From Ohtaekwangia sp. (GTDB lineage Bacteria > Bacteroidota > Bacteroidia > Cytophagales > Cyclobacteriaceae), in the NCBI GenBank assembly GCA_021155195.1, contig JAJNPV010000037.1, positions 186,001 to 250,000 on the forward strand: 64,000 bases of DNA, given 5' to 3'. Under the pieces are notes generated by a model. The model was not told the origin of the DNA. It made no database searches and saw nothing but the letters and a program-made list of their open reading frames with translations. Below are positions 7,978 to 15,938 of this stretch, piece by piece. A program made the position numbers and the translations under genes. Each line of letters opens with the position of its first letter. Position 1 is the first letter of the stretch.

Positions 7978-9075
7978 ATGGAAAAATTTACATTAGGAGT
8001 TGAGGAGGAATACATGGTTATCGATCCGCATACGCGGGAGTTGGCATCGCACGATCAAAAAATTGTTGAGCTTGCAGCGCATATAATTAATGACGGAGTA
8101 AAAGCAGAGATGCACCAGGCGGTAGTAGAGGTAGGCACAGGTATCTGTAAAGATGTTGCCCAAGCCTATCAAGAGATTAGCCACTTGCGTAAAGTTGTGT
8201 CGGAAGTAGCAGCCACGTTGGGTCTTAAAATAGGAGCAGCAGGCACACATCCGTTCTCACATTGGAGTAAACAATTAATTACTCCCAATCCGCGATACGA
8301 TGAAATTGTACAAGAGATGCAAGAAGCCGCTCGTTCTAATCTCATCTTTGGCTTGCATGTGCATGTGGGCATCAACGATAAAAACATGGCTATTCATATT
8401 CAGAATACCATTCGATATTTTTTGCCACATATCTATGCGCTTTCCTGTAATTCACCTTTTTGGGAAGGTCGCAACACTGGGTTTAAATCGTTTCGCACGA
8501 AAGTGTTTGATAAATTTCCACGCACAGGAATCCCTGATCGGTTTGAGAATTGGGATGATTTTAAAAATTATGTCAATTTGTTGATACAGACCAATTGTAT
8601 TGATAACGCAAAGAAAATTTGGTGGGATGTACGGGTTCATCCTTTTTTTGACACCATTGAATTTAGAATTTGCGATGTGCCCATGCGAGTGGAGGAGACG
8701 ATTGCCATCACAGCCATATTCCAGGCCTTGGTTGTTAAATTATATAAACTTCGGCTTCAAAACATGAGCTTTATCTTATATACGCGCGCACTCCTCAACG
8801 AAAATAAATGGCGCGCTTCCCGTTATGGATTGGATGGTAAGCTTATTGATTTCGGAAAGCAAATAGAAGTAGATACTCGTGTGCTTATTCTTGAGTTGCT
8901 TGAATTTGTGGATGACGTAGTGGATGAACTTGGTAGCCGAAGCGCCATCAATTATATTCGCACGATATTAGAACAGGGTACAGGCGCTGACCGTCAATTG
9001 GCGGTTTATCAACAAACGGGCAGTCTTGAAAAAGTAGTTGATTACATTACTGAAGAAACCCTGCGTGGAATTTAA
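7978..9075 (+). CDS. GCS2-type carboxylate-amine ligase (YbdK family)
   Basis: From the ATG at 7978 the product is 365 residues and begins MEKFTLGVEEEYMVIDP, matching the family's usual start; an in-frame ATG at 7960 would add six residues. The fold is that of glutamine-synthetase-like glutamate-cysteine ligases of group 2 (COG2170). The metal and ATP site shows as GVEEEY, then HQAVVEVGT, GLHVHVG, and WWDVRVHPFFDTIEFRICD. These enzymes condense an amino acid carboxylate, classically glutamate gamma-COOH, with an amine; YbdK has weak glutamate-cysteine ligase activity. A bacillithiol genome has no need for glutathione, and the operon context suggests a dedicated metabolite instead. No strong ribosome-binding site is seen upstream. 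Confidence 0.88.
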   Translation: MEKFTLGVEEEYMVIDPHTRELASHDQKIVELAAHIINDGVKAEMHQAVVEVGTGICKDVAQAYQEISHLRKVVSEVAATLGLKIGAAGTHPFSHWSKQLITPNPRYDEIVQEMQEAARSNLIFGLHVHVGINDKNMAIHIQNTIRYFLPHIYALSCNSPFWEGRNTGFKSFRTKVFDKFPRTGIPDRFENWDDFKNYVNLLIQTNCIDNAKKIWWDVRVHPFFDTIEFRICDVPMRVEETIAITAIFQALVVKLYKLRLQNMSFILYTRALLNENKWRASRYGLDGKLIDFGKQIEVDTRVLILELLEFVDDVVDELGSRSAINYIRTILEQGTGADRQLAVYQQTGSLEKVVDYITEETLRGI

Positions 9076-9084
9076 AATGAACAC

Positions 9085-9924
9085 GTGACGGAAGATAACC
9101 AAATACATATTGCAGTTCTTGATCTCTATAATGGAGAAGCTAATGAAGGAATGCGTTGCATCCTTCAACTGATTGAGGGATTCAGAAATGAGAACAATCT
9201 ATATGTAAGCTACCAAGTTTTTGATGTTCGCTTGAAGAACGAAGTGCCTGATCTTAGTTTTGATATTTATATTTCATCCGGTGGCCCTGGCAATCCGGTT
9301 GACAGTATTGATTCAGTGTGGGAAAAGAAATATTTCAATTTGATGGAAGCAATCAAGTTGAATAACCAAACCTATCCTGAAAACAAGAAGCATGTACTAT
9401 TAATTTGCCACAGCTTCCAAATCTTTTGCAGACAATATGGATTTGGGGAAGCATCCAAGCGAAAATCTACTTCGTTTGGAGTTATGCCTGTTCATAAAAC
9501 TGAAGCAGGTAATCAAGATCTTCTCTTTCAAACATTAGATGACCCGATGTGGGCTGTGGATTCACGCGATTATCAAATCATTCAGCCCAATATGGAAAAA
9601 ATTGCGGCTAATGGCGGTGCATTGCTTTGTATTGAAAAATATAGGCCGCATGTTGATTTGGAACGGGCAGTAATGGCAATTCGCTTTGATGAAGCGTTTA
9701 TCGGTATGCAGTTTCATCCCGAAGCTGATGCGGTGGGCATGAGCATGTATTTGCTGCGTGAGGACAAAAAGAAATTTATTATTGAACGGTATGGCGAAGA
9801 TAAATATTGGGATATGCTAAATCACTTAAATGATCCTGATAAAATTATGCTCACCTACGCAACCGTTATACCTCGTTTTTTAATGATAGGATTGCAGCAC
9901 AAGCTAAGTTCTGTCACATTATGA
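9085..9924 (+). CDS. Class I glutamine amidotransferase
   Basis: The 279-residue protein begins with GTG 9 bases after the GCS2 stop; an ATG at 9077 is out of frame and stops at once. The domain shows SSGGPGNP near 64-71 (oxyanion region), LLICHSFQ with the nucleophile C108, and MQFHPEAD with H211 and E213, so the Cys-His-Glu triad is complete. Such domains release ammonia from glutamine or, in relatives, cleave gamma-glutamyl bonds. No classical synthetase partner is fused, so the ammonia would pass to one of the operon's ligases, or the domain may act as a gamma-glutamyl hydrolase on the product. The stop overlaps the next start as ATGA at 9921. Confidence 0.85.
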   Translation: MTEDNQIHIAVLDLYNGEANEGMRCILQLIEGFRNENNLYVSYQVFDVRLKNEVPDLSFDIYISSGGPGNPVDSIDSVWEKKYFNLMEAIKLNNQTYPENKKHVLLICHSFQIFCRQYGFGEASKRKSTSFGVMPVHKTEAGNQDLLFQTLDDPMWAVDSRDYQIIQPNMEKIAANGGALLCIEKYRPHVDLERAVMAIRFDEAFIGMQFHPEADAVGMSMYLLREDKKKFIIERYGEDKYWDMLNHLNDPDKIMLTYATVIPRFLMIGLQHKLSSVTL

Positions 9925-11114
9925 TAGAATCTGCACGTCAAATTTTCAATCAACAATTTACGGAGAAGAAGTACGCAGATTTTTTAATTGACCTGGATCG
10001 GGAGTTTAATTATAAGATTACGTTTCGTGTTGCTGAAACTCCCGTTTTTGTTGGTACCGAATTTAAGCAAAAGCTTTTTAAGGCTGCGGATGAAATTATA
10101 GATTTTATCGTGCAGCCGGATTTCAAAAGTAAAATGGCTGCCGCATTGCCTGATCTGTTGCGTGTACCAAATGAAACAACACACACAATGTTTTTGGCAT
10201 TAGACTTTGCCGTTTGCACAGATGGAAATAATGAATTAGTACCTCGACTTATCGAAATGCAAGGATTTCCATCTTTGTTTGGATATCAGGATCTATTGGG
10301 AAATAAGTTTAGACAACATTATAAAATTCCATCAACCCTGGAATTTCATTTTGGTGAAACTTCTGATAGCTATTGGAAACAACTGAATAAAGCGATAGTT
10401 AAAGATTGTGATCCCGAGAATGTAATTATTTTGGAAATCGATCCCTTAAAGCAAAACACGGCTATTGATTTTCTGGTTACGCAACATCATCTAGGGATAC
10501 CCCCGGTTCATTTGGGTGATGTGATTATCCGCAATCGTAAACTTTTCTATAAAAAGGATCGGCTAGAAGTTCCTATTCATAGGATTTATAACCGCGTAAT
10601 TTTTGATGAGTTAATCGCCAGAAAAGATTTAAAGACAGATTTTCATTTGACCGAAGAGGTTGATGTGGAGTGGGCCGGCCATCCCAACTGGTTTTACTAC
10701 ATCAGCAAGTACACGATGCCTTTTCTTAAAAGTGATGCAGTGCCTGAATGCAAATTCTTGCACGAGTACACTACACTTCCGTCAGACTTAGACCAATATG
10801 TACTTAAGCCTTTGTTTTCCTTTTCGGGAAGCGGAGTGATTTTCGATGTTACTGAAAACGATATTTTAGCGATCCCGAAAGGGGAGCGAAGAAATTATTT
10901 ATTGCAACGTAAAGTACATTACCAACCTGTTGTGCAAGCTCCTGATGGATTGGTGAAGACAGAAATTCGGTTATTATTTTTATGGGATGAGGGTGAAGCT
11001 CGACCCAAATTAATTACCAATCTTGCCCGTCTCAGCCGTGGAGATATGATTGGAGTAAAGTACAACAAGGATAAAACGTGGGTAGGTGGTACGGTCGGTT
11101 TCTTCGAAAAATAA
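9921..11114 (+). CDS. ATP-grasp-like ligase, second of the operon
   Basis: The 397-residue protein lacks a signal peptide and fits a divergent ATP-grasp ligase. Visible landmarks are LVPRLIEMQGFPSLFGYQ near residue 110, VIRNRKLFYKKDRLEVPIHRIYNRVIFDELI near 210, and YVLKPLFSFSGSGVIFDV near 295, where Lys plus a glycine/serine-rich loop is the expected ATP-binding strand. Close to the end come VKTEIRLLFLWD and NLARLSRGDMIG, which could supply metal ligands. It is not similar in detail to the ATP-grasp at 6902, so the operon seems to have two different ligases plus GCS2. ATGA coupling upstream and zero-base spacing downstream place it firmly in the operon. Confidence 0.6.
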   Translation: MIESARQIFNQQFTEKKYADFLIDLDREFNYKITFRVAETPVFVGTEFKQKLFKAADEIIDFIVQPDFKSKMAAALPDLLRVPNETTHTMFLALDFAVCTDGNNELVPRLIEMQGFPSLFGYQDLLGNKFRQHYKIPSTLEFHFGETSDSYWKQLNKAIVKDCDPENVIILEIDPLKQNTAIDFLVTQHHLGIPPVHLGDVIIRNRKLFYKKDRLEVPIHRIYNRVIFDELIARKDLKTDFHLTEEVDVEWAGHPNWFYYISKYTMPFLKSDAVPECKFLHEYTTLPSDLDQYVLKPLFSFSGSGVIFDVTENDILAIPKGERRNYLLQRKVHYQPVVQAPDGLVKTEIRLLFLWDEGEARPKLITNLARLSRGDMIGVKYNKDKTWVGGTVGFFEK

Positions 11115-11711
11115 ATGTCGAGTCATCACATAGTACGTGAAGATCAAGAGCCAGCGTTGCTCATCCTAAATGCACATGCAATCTCATTTGAGAAAATTCA
11201 AGAACTTTTAGAATGGATGCCCACAGTTATAGTAACTGAGAGTGAGATTGAAATCGTATTGGCGTGGGGGATTAAGATCGATGTGGTTCTTGTACCTGTC
11301 GGTAAGATTAGCTATTGGCAGGAAAAATTAATCGAGCAGGCTCCTGTTAAAATCGTTTCTTTTCAGGAGGGAGAAGATATTATCAACGCTGCGTTTCAAT
11401 TTCTAAAATCGGGTAAAGCCACTGCACTAAACTGTTTATTGAAAACCGAAGCCGATCTTGAGAGAATTGAGGGATTGTCTGCGTTTGATGTGGATTGTTT
11501 TATCGATAACACCCGATGGAGTTGGATAAAATCGGGTCACATTGAAAAGTGGCTGCCTAAGGGAGCCAGACTTCAAATTCTTCCACTTCATATAAGAAAT
11601 GAATTTGTTGAGTTTACTTTCGGAAGTTGGTTAATTGAAAAAGACGGAATTGTCAAACTAAAATCAATGAACCCATTTTGGATGGGAGAGGTGATAGGCG
11701 TTGATTATTAG
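11115..11711 (+). CDS. Thiamine pyrophosphokinase-like protein lacking the catalytic motif (tentative)
   Basis: The 198-residue protein starts directly after the preceding stop. Its N-terminus (MSSHHIVREDQEPALLIL) and a domain pattern of alternating strands and helices followed by a beta-rich C-terminal third (about 140-198) recall the thiamine pyrophosphokinase-like proteins of Bacteroidota. The position where thiamine pyrophosphokinases carry the Asp-rich GDxDS motif reads GIKIDVVLVPVG here, so kinase activity is doubtful. It may be a binding or scaffold relative that serves the operon. The stop overlaps the convergent prmC stop by 4 bases (11708-11711). The family call is from memory of the N-terminus and is uncertain. 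Confidence 0.4.
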   Translation: MSSHHIVREDQEPALLILNAHAISFEKIQELLEWMPTVIVTESEIEIVLAWGIKIDVVLVPVGKISYWQEKLIEQAPVKIVSFQEGEDIINAAFQFLKSGKATALNCLLKTEADLERIEGLSAFDVDCFIDNTRWSWIKSGHIEKWLPKGARLQILPLHIRNEFVEFTFGSWLIEKDGIVKLKSMNPFWMGEVIGVDY

Positions 11712-12553
11712 CCATTTAATGCTTTAACCATTCTATTCTTTCCATCAAGATCTTTCAAGATTTGCACATTTCTGAATCCTTGCTCCTCAGCTAGAACACA
11801 TACCTCATTGCCAAAACGTTCATTTATTTCAAGCCAAAGCGAGCCTTGAGGAGTAAGATTTTTTTTGCACTTAGATGTAATCGTTCGATAGAATATCAGC
11901 GGATCATGTTGAAGTGCGAACAAAGCAAGATGAGGTTCATAAGCCAGCACATTTTGATTCATGCTTTCTTTTTCTTCAATTGAAATGTAAGGTGGATTGC
12001 TTAATATGAGATCGTATTGATCCGTTAACTCTTGAGTTAAAATATCTAATTCTTTAAAATTAACAGATGCTTTCAGTGCAGTAGCATTTTGTTTGGCGCA
12101 GGTTAGTGCATCGTTACTAATGTCTATTGCTGTTACCAGTGCGTTAGGAATTTCTAGGGCCAATGAAATAGCAATGCATCCACTGCCAGTGCCAATGTCG
12201 AGTATTCGAATTGGAGTTTTTAAAGGTTGAGTGAACTTTAGTATTTCATCAATCAGTAGTTCGGTTTCGGGTCGTGGTATTAGCACAGATGAATTAACGC
12301 TAAACGATCGTCCAAAAAAATGGGCAGATCCTAAGATGTATTGGATGGGTTCGTGTTTATTTATTTTGGAGATAATTGAGTCTAAAAGAGATCGATCAAC
12401 CGTATCAATTTCTTTGCCCGATAAAACCTCTGTTTTTGAAAGTCCGTACTTGTTTTCCAGAATGAGATAAACAATACTTTGAATTTCGGCTTTATCCTCA
12501 TTCAGCGTGATCAGGCTTAGCAGATCATTAAAAAGTTCTTTGGAATTGGTCAT
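11708..12553 (-). CDS. prmC: Peptide chain release factor N5-glutamine methyltransferase
   Basis: The 281-residue protein is a full-length PrmC/HemK. It methylates the glutamine of the GGQ motif in RF1 and RF2 using S-adenosylmethionine. The N-terminal helical domain occupies about 1-75; PRPETELL follows at 93-100, DIGTGSG at 119-125 is the SAM-binding motif I, and NPPY at 186-189 binds the substrate glutamine. It is divergent from ribD with 35 bases between start codons, and the ribD promoter overlaps its first codons. The 3' end overlaps the amidoligase operon's last gene by 4 bases. Confidence 0.95.
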   Translation of the reverse strand: MTNSKELFNDLLSLITLNEDKAEIQSIVYLILENKYGLSKTEVLSGKEIDTVDRSLLDSIISKINKHEPIQYILGSAHFFGRSFSVNSSVLIPRPETELLIDEILKFTQPLKTPIRILDIGTGSGCIAISLALEIPNALVTAIDISNDALTCAKQNATALKASVNFKELDILTQELTDQYDLILSNPPYISIEEKESMNQNVLAYEPHLALFALQHDPLIFYRTITSKCKKNLTPQGSLWLEINERFGNEVCVLAEEQGFRNVQILKDLDGKNRMVKALNG

Positions 12554-12570
12554 CTCGAAAATGATCTTTG
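12539..12570 (+). promoter_or_regulatory. Promoter of ribD
   Basis: TTTG at 12539-12542 is followed after 20 bases by GATCTTTG at 12563-12570, a 7 of 8 match to TAnnTTTG. Transcription would begin near 12577, about 12 bases before the ATG at 12589. This supports the ATG over the TTG at 12568, which would lie inside the -7 box. Confidence 0.45.
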
Positions 12571-12588
12571 CAAGGTAAGTATTTCCTA

Positions 12589-13635
12589 ATGACTCCGGAT
12601 GAACTTTTGATGCAACGTACTTTTGAGTTGGCCAACCTTGGCCTTGGCTCTGTTAGTCCAAATCCATTGGTGGGTTGTGTTATTTTAAAAGATGGAATTA
12701 TAATTGGAGAAGGCTGGCACAAGCAGTATGGGCAGGCACATGCTGAGGTTAATGCTGTGGCTAGTGTAAAAGATAAAACTTTGTTGGCCGGGAGTATAGT
12801 GTACGTAAACCTTGAGCCATGCTCACACAGAGGCAAAACTCCTCCGTGTGCGGATCTGCTTATTAAGCATCAGGTAAAAAAAGTAATTATCTCTACTGTC
12901 GATTCTAATCCTTTAGTTGGTGGAACTGGAATAAAAAAACTTAAAGAGGCGGGCATTGAAGTGGCAACAGGTGTATTGGAAAAGGAAGGCCGCGATCTCA
13001 ATAAGAGATTCTTTACGTTTCACGAACAGCAACGTCCTTACATAATTTTAAAATGGGCACAAACTACCGATGGCTTTGTTGCTCGTGCGAACTACGAGTC
13101 AAAGTGGATCAGCAATGAGTACTCAAGACAGTTGGTGCATAAATGGCGCAGTGAAGAAGATGCTGTATTGGTGGGCACAAAAACAGCTGCGCATGACAAT
13201 CCCATTCTTACTGTGCGGGATTGGAGCGGCAGAAATCCGGTGCGCATAGTAATAGATCGGTTTCTTAGATTGAGTGATAAATTGAGTTTGTTGGATGGAT
13301 CCGTACCCACCATCTGTTATAACGTACTCAAGCATGAGGAACATCCTAATCTGAAATTGATTCGACTTGATGAGAAGGACTTTTTAATTTCTATGCTTGA
13401 TCATTTGATGAAGGAGAAAATTCAATCGGTAATGATAGAGGGCGGGAGTTTAACCTTACGTTTATTTATTGAATCAGGTCTTTGGGACGAAGCCCGGGTT
13501 TTCACTTCCCCCAGATTATTTCATTCAGGCATTGCAGCGCCTACTTTTGGTGCACGTATTTCAGCTGAGGGAAAAATTGATTCTGATACATTAAGAATTT
13601 ATCATCCTGAAAGCAATTTAAAAGCGCACCACTAA
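12589..13635 (+). CDS. ribD: Bifunctional riboflavin biosynthesis deaminase/reductase
   Basis: The 348-residue protein carries both steps that convert the GTP-derived diaminopyrimidine to the ribitylamino uracil phosphate precursor of riboflavin. The N-terminal zinc deaminase domain (about 1-145) has HAEVNAV with the catalytic HAE and EPCSHRGKTPPC with the PCxxxxxxxxC zinc ligands. The C-terminal reductase domain shows PYIILKWAQTTDGF, SNEYSRQLVHKWRS, DAVLVGTKTAAHDNP and VMIEGG near residue 285, the NADPH-dependent DHFR-like pattern. A TTG seven codons upstream keeps the frame open, but the ATG begins the conserved MTPDELLMQRTFELA segment. The last 18 bases overlap the convergent gene at 13618. 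Confidence 0.95.
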   Translation: MTPDELLMQRTFELANLGLGSVSPNPLVGCVILKDGIIIGEGWHKQYGQAHAEVNAVASVKDKTLLAGSIVYVNLEPCSHRGKTPPCADLLIKHQVKKVIISTVDSNPLVGGTGIKKLKEAGIEVATGVLEKEGRDLNKRFFTFHEQQRPYIILKWAQTTDGFVARANYESKWISNEYSRQLVHKWRSEEDAVLVGTKTAAHDNPILTVRDWSGRNPVRIVIDRFLRLSDKLSLLDGSVPTICYNVLKHEEHPNLKLIRLDEKDFLISMLDHLMKEKIQSVMIEGGSLTLRLFIESGLWDEARVFTSPRLFHSGIAAPTFGARISAEGKIDSDTLRIYHPESNLKAHH

Positions 13636-14073
13636 TTTTGCCTGGGTTCCGTAAAAATGGAACGTGGGCTTAACTCTACTCATCTCCTTTTTATTATAAA
13701 GCTCAATCGCTCCAAATGCACGACCCTTATAAGCACGGTTGAAAGGAATCGATGCAAGAATCAAACCTACTCCACCTGCAGCCAAACCCCACTCAGGGTC
13801 ACCACCTGCTATCGCTGTTCCAATAGGAAAACCAATTAACACGCCACCCGTAAACCCCAACACACCTGCCACATTATAATTTACTTTGGCTCTTTTAAAT
13901 TGATTAAAGGCAATAGGATTATCCTCTAATACCTCTAGCACTTGCTTTGGACTCAATACGAGTGTGTCCATTTCATACCTCACCCCGCCAAAAGTCTTAT
14001 ACATTTTAATTTCCTGCGCATGGCATAAGATGGAAAAAGCACATAAGGTGCTTATTAAAATAAAATTCTTCAT
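13618..14073 (-). CDS. Secreted hypothetical protein with glycine-rich hydrophobic core
   Basis: The 151-residue product has a signal peptide (FILISTLCAFSILCHA, cleavage before QEI). The mature part starts with a short polar region ending in LSPKQVLEVLEDNPIAF. Two hydrophobic glycine-rich stretches follow (VLGFTGGVLIGFPIGTAIAGG and GLAAGGVGLILASIPF), then a polar C-terminus ending in LVVRF. The glycine-zipper-like pair suggests membrane association in the envelope. I do not recognise a named family. Its 3' end overlaps ribD by 18 bases on the opposite strand. Confidence 0.65.
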   Translation of the reverse strand: MKNFILISTLCAFSILCHAQEIKMYKTFGGVRYEMDTLVLSPKQVLEVLEDNPIAFNQFKRAKVNYNVAGVLGFTGGVLIGFPIGTAIAGGDPEWGLAAGGVGLILASIPFNRAYKGRAFGAIELYNKKEMSRVKPTFHFYGTQAKLVVRF

Positions 14074-14136
14074 TCAAGTAGATAGTGAGGATTCAGGTTT
14101 TTATAGTAGAACACTGTCAATATGGATTGACAATTG

Positions 14137-14847
14137 TCAAATTTTCTTAGCCACTTCATCCCAATTCACAATGTTCCACCAGTTGGCAACATAATCGTTG
14201 CGTTTGTTTTGATATTTCAAATAATAAGCGTGCTCCCAAACATCCAGCGCAAGCAAAGGAGTTCCCTTAAAGTCGCTAACATCCATCATGGGATTATCCT
14301 GATTAGGGGTCGATCCAATCTTTAATGCGCTTCCTTCTTTTACTAACCACGCCCAACCCGATCCGAAACGAGTCATGGCTGCCTGAGTAAACTGTTCTTT
14401 AAATTTATCGAATGATCCAAATGAACCGGCAATAGCATCAGCAACTTTTCCTGTTGGAGTACCTGCACCAGGCTTCATCACTTGCCAGAAAAAATTATGA
14501 TTCCAGGCACCACCTCCATTGTTGCGGGCTTTGGTAGAGAGTTTAGAAGTGTTCGCGAAAAATTCTTTTTCAGTTGCGAATGTAATTTTGTCAGCAGCAA
14601 TAGCTTCGTTTACATTCTTGATATAAGCAGCATGATGCTTTGTGTAATGAATTTCCATGGTCATGGCATCAATACTCGGTTCCAATGCACTATATGCGTA
14701 TGGAAGTTTCACTTGAGAAAAATCTAATGCCACATTAGCGGAGGTTTCAGCAGCAAATAAACTTGAAGGTTGCATGATAAAAGGGGCAGTTATTGCCACA
14801 GTGGCTAATGAATCTTTAACGAACTTTCTTCTGTTGATGGTTTTCAT
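14137..14847 (-). CDS. Fe/Mn superoxide dismutase with Tat signal
   Basis: The 236-residue protein begins with NRRKFVKD followed by a hydrophobic stretch and AQ/FAAE-type cleavage region near residue 33, a twin-arginine export signal. The mature enzyme is a standard Fe/Mn SOD: LPYAYSALEP, MEIHYTKHHAAY with ligand H67, NNGGGAWNHNFFW with the second His, and DVWEHAYYLKYQN with Asp and His ligands. It dismutates superoxide to hydrogen peroxide and oxygen. Export would place it in the periplasm, as folded metalloenzymes exported by Tat already contain their metal. Fe or Mn preference cannot be read reliably. It is divergent from the oxygenase at 14957, with a perfect 12-base palindrome between them. 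Confidence 0.92.
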   Translation of the reverse strand: MKTINRRKFVKDSLATVAITAPFIMQPSSLFAAETSANVALDFSQVKLPYAYSALEPSIDAMTMEIHYTKHHAAYIKNVNEAIAADKITFATEKEFFANTSKLSTKARNNGGGAWNHNFFWQVMKPGAGTPTGKVADAIAGSFGSFDKFKEQFTQAAMTRFGSGWAWLVKEGSALKIGSTPNQDNPMMDVSDFKGTPLLALDVWEHAYYLKYQNKRNDYVANWWNIVNWDEVAKKI

Positions 14848-14902
14848 GGCGATTGAATTTTAGTTTCGGTTTGCGAAAATCATGCCTGAATAAGAGACAA
14901 TG

Positions 14903-14914
14903 GGTAAATTTACC
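14903..14914. promoter_or_regulatory. 12-base palindrome between sod and oxygenase genes
   Basis: GGTAAATTTACC is a perfect palindrome in the 109-base divergent intergenic region, 56 bases from the sod start and 43 from the oxygenase start. The position suits an operator for a dimeric regulator acting on one or both genes, but a chance AT-rich palindrome cannot be excluded. Confidence 0.3.
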
Positions 14915-14956
14915 AAAAATAATTAGCTTGCATGAACCCTTTCAAATTCATACCCG

Positions 14957-15928
14957 ATGGCGGAGATATTATACGATACTATTCCTTCACTCGACTTAAA
15001 TGACTTCACAAGCGGTGATCAGGTAGCGAGAAATAAATTTGTTCAAAAGCTTGGTGAAGCCTATAACAACATTGGTTTTGTTGCTGTTCGCAATCACTAT
15101 CTTACTGATGAATTATCAGCCCAGTTATATGCCATCATAAAAAAATTTTATGCGCTGCCGGATTCCGTAAAACAGAAATATGAGATTCCAGGATTAGCTG
15201 GACAACGTGGTTACATCGGTAAAGGAAAAGAACATGCAAAAGGTCGCAACACAGGAGACTTAAAAGAGTTTTACCATGTTGGGCAGGAAGTATTGGATGA
15301 TGATCCTATAAAAAAGGAATATCCTGACAACATTTGGCCTGCCGAATTACCTGAATTCGAAGCAATTGCTTTGGATGTTTATAAGCGATTAGAAAAAACA
15401 GGTGTTCAATTGCTTCGTGCGATTGCGCTCTATTTAAATTTACCAGAGAATTATTTTGATGCGAAGGTACATCATGGCAATAGCATCCTGCGCCCCATCC
15501 ATTATTTTCCAATTGAAAATCCAGATTCTGTACCTGAAGATGCTGTTCGCGCAGCTGAACATGGTGATATAAATCTGATAACCTTACTGATGGGTGCCAG
15601 TGCCGATGGTTTGCAAGTGCTGCGCAGAGATGGCAAGTGGATACCCATTACTGCTTTACCAGAACAATTAGTGGTGAATGTGGGTGATATGTTGGAGCGA
15701 TTGACCAACAAGAAATTGAAATCAACTATTCATCGGGTGGTCAATCCGCCTCGTCACCTCATGAATCATCCTCGTTACTCGATACCCTTCTTTATGCATC
15801 CCCGATCGGAAATGGATTTAACAGCGCTGCCTTCCTGTGTTGACGAAGCGCATCCAAAACTATGGGATGATATAACCGCTGGTGAATTTCTCAATCAACG
15901 ATTGAAAGAGATTGGTTTAAAAAAATAA
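14957..15928 (+). CDS. 2-oxoglutarate/Fe(II)-dependent oxygenase, isopenicillin-N-synthase family
   Basis: The 323-residue protein has the DIOX_N region at about 8-125 (including FVAVRNHYL and GQRGYIGKGKE) and the 2OG-FeII core after 170. The iron ligands are H202 and D204 (EHGDINLITLL) and H259 (STIHRVVNPP); R273 with S275 (PRYSIPFF) is the 2-oxoglutarate-binding RxS. Members hydroxylate, desaturate or cyclise small molecules. The substrate is unknown. The chrA gene follows after 10 bases, so the two are probably co-transcribed, although no functional connection is obvious. Confidence 0.88.
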   Translation: MAEILYDTIPSLDLNDFTSGDQVARNKFVQKLGEAYNNIGFVAVRNHYLTDELSAQLYAIIKKFYALPDSVKQKYEIPGLAGQRGYIGKGKEHAKGRNTGDLKEFYHVGQEVLDDDPIKKEYPDNIWPAELPEFEAIALDVYKRLEKTGVQLLRAIALYLNLPENYFDAKVHHGNSILRPIHYFPIENPDSVPEDAVRAAEHGDINLITLLMGASADGLQVLRRDGKWIPITALPEQLVVNVGDMLERLTNKKLKSTIHRVVNPPRHLMNHPRYSIPFFMHPRSEMDLTALPSCVDEAHPKLWDDITAGEFLNQRLKEIGLKK

Positions 15929-15938
15929 CCCGAAAGAA

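Noticed and set aside
12568..12588. TTG start for ribD at 12568
   Set aside because: It overlaps a probable -7 box, and the ATG at 12589 directly precedes the conserved deaminase N-terminus.
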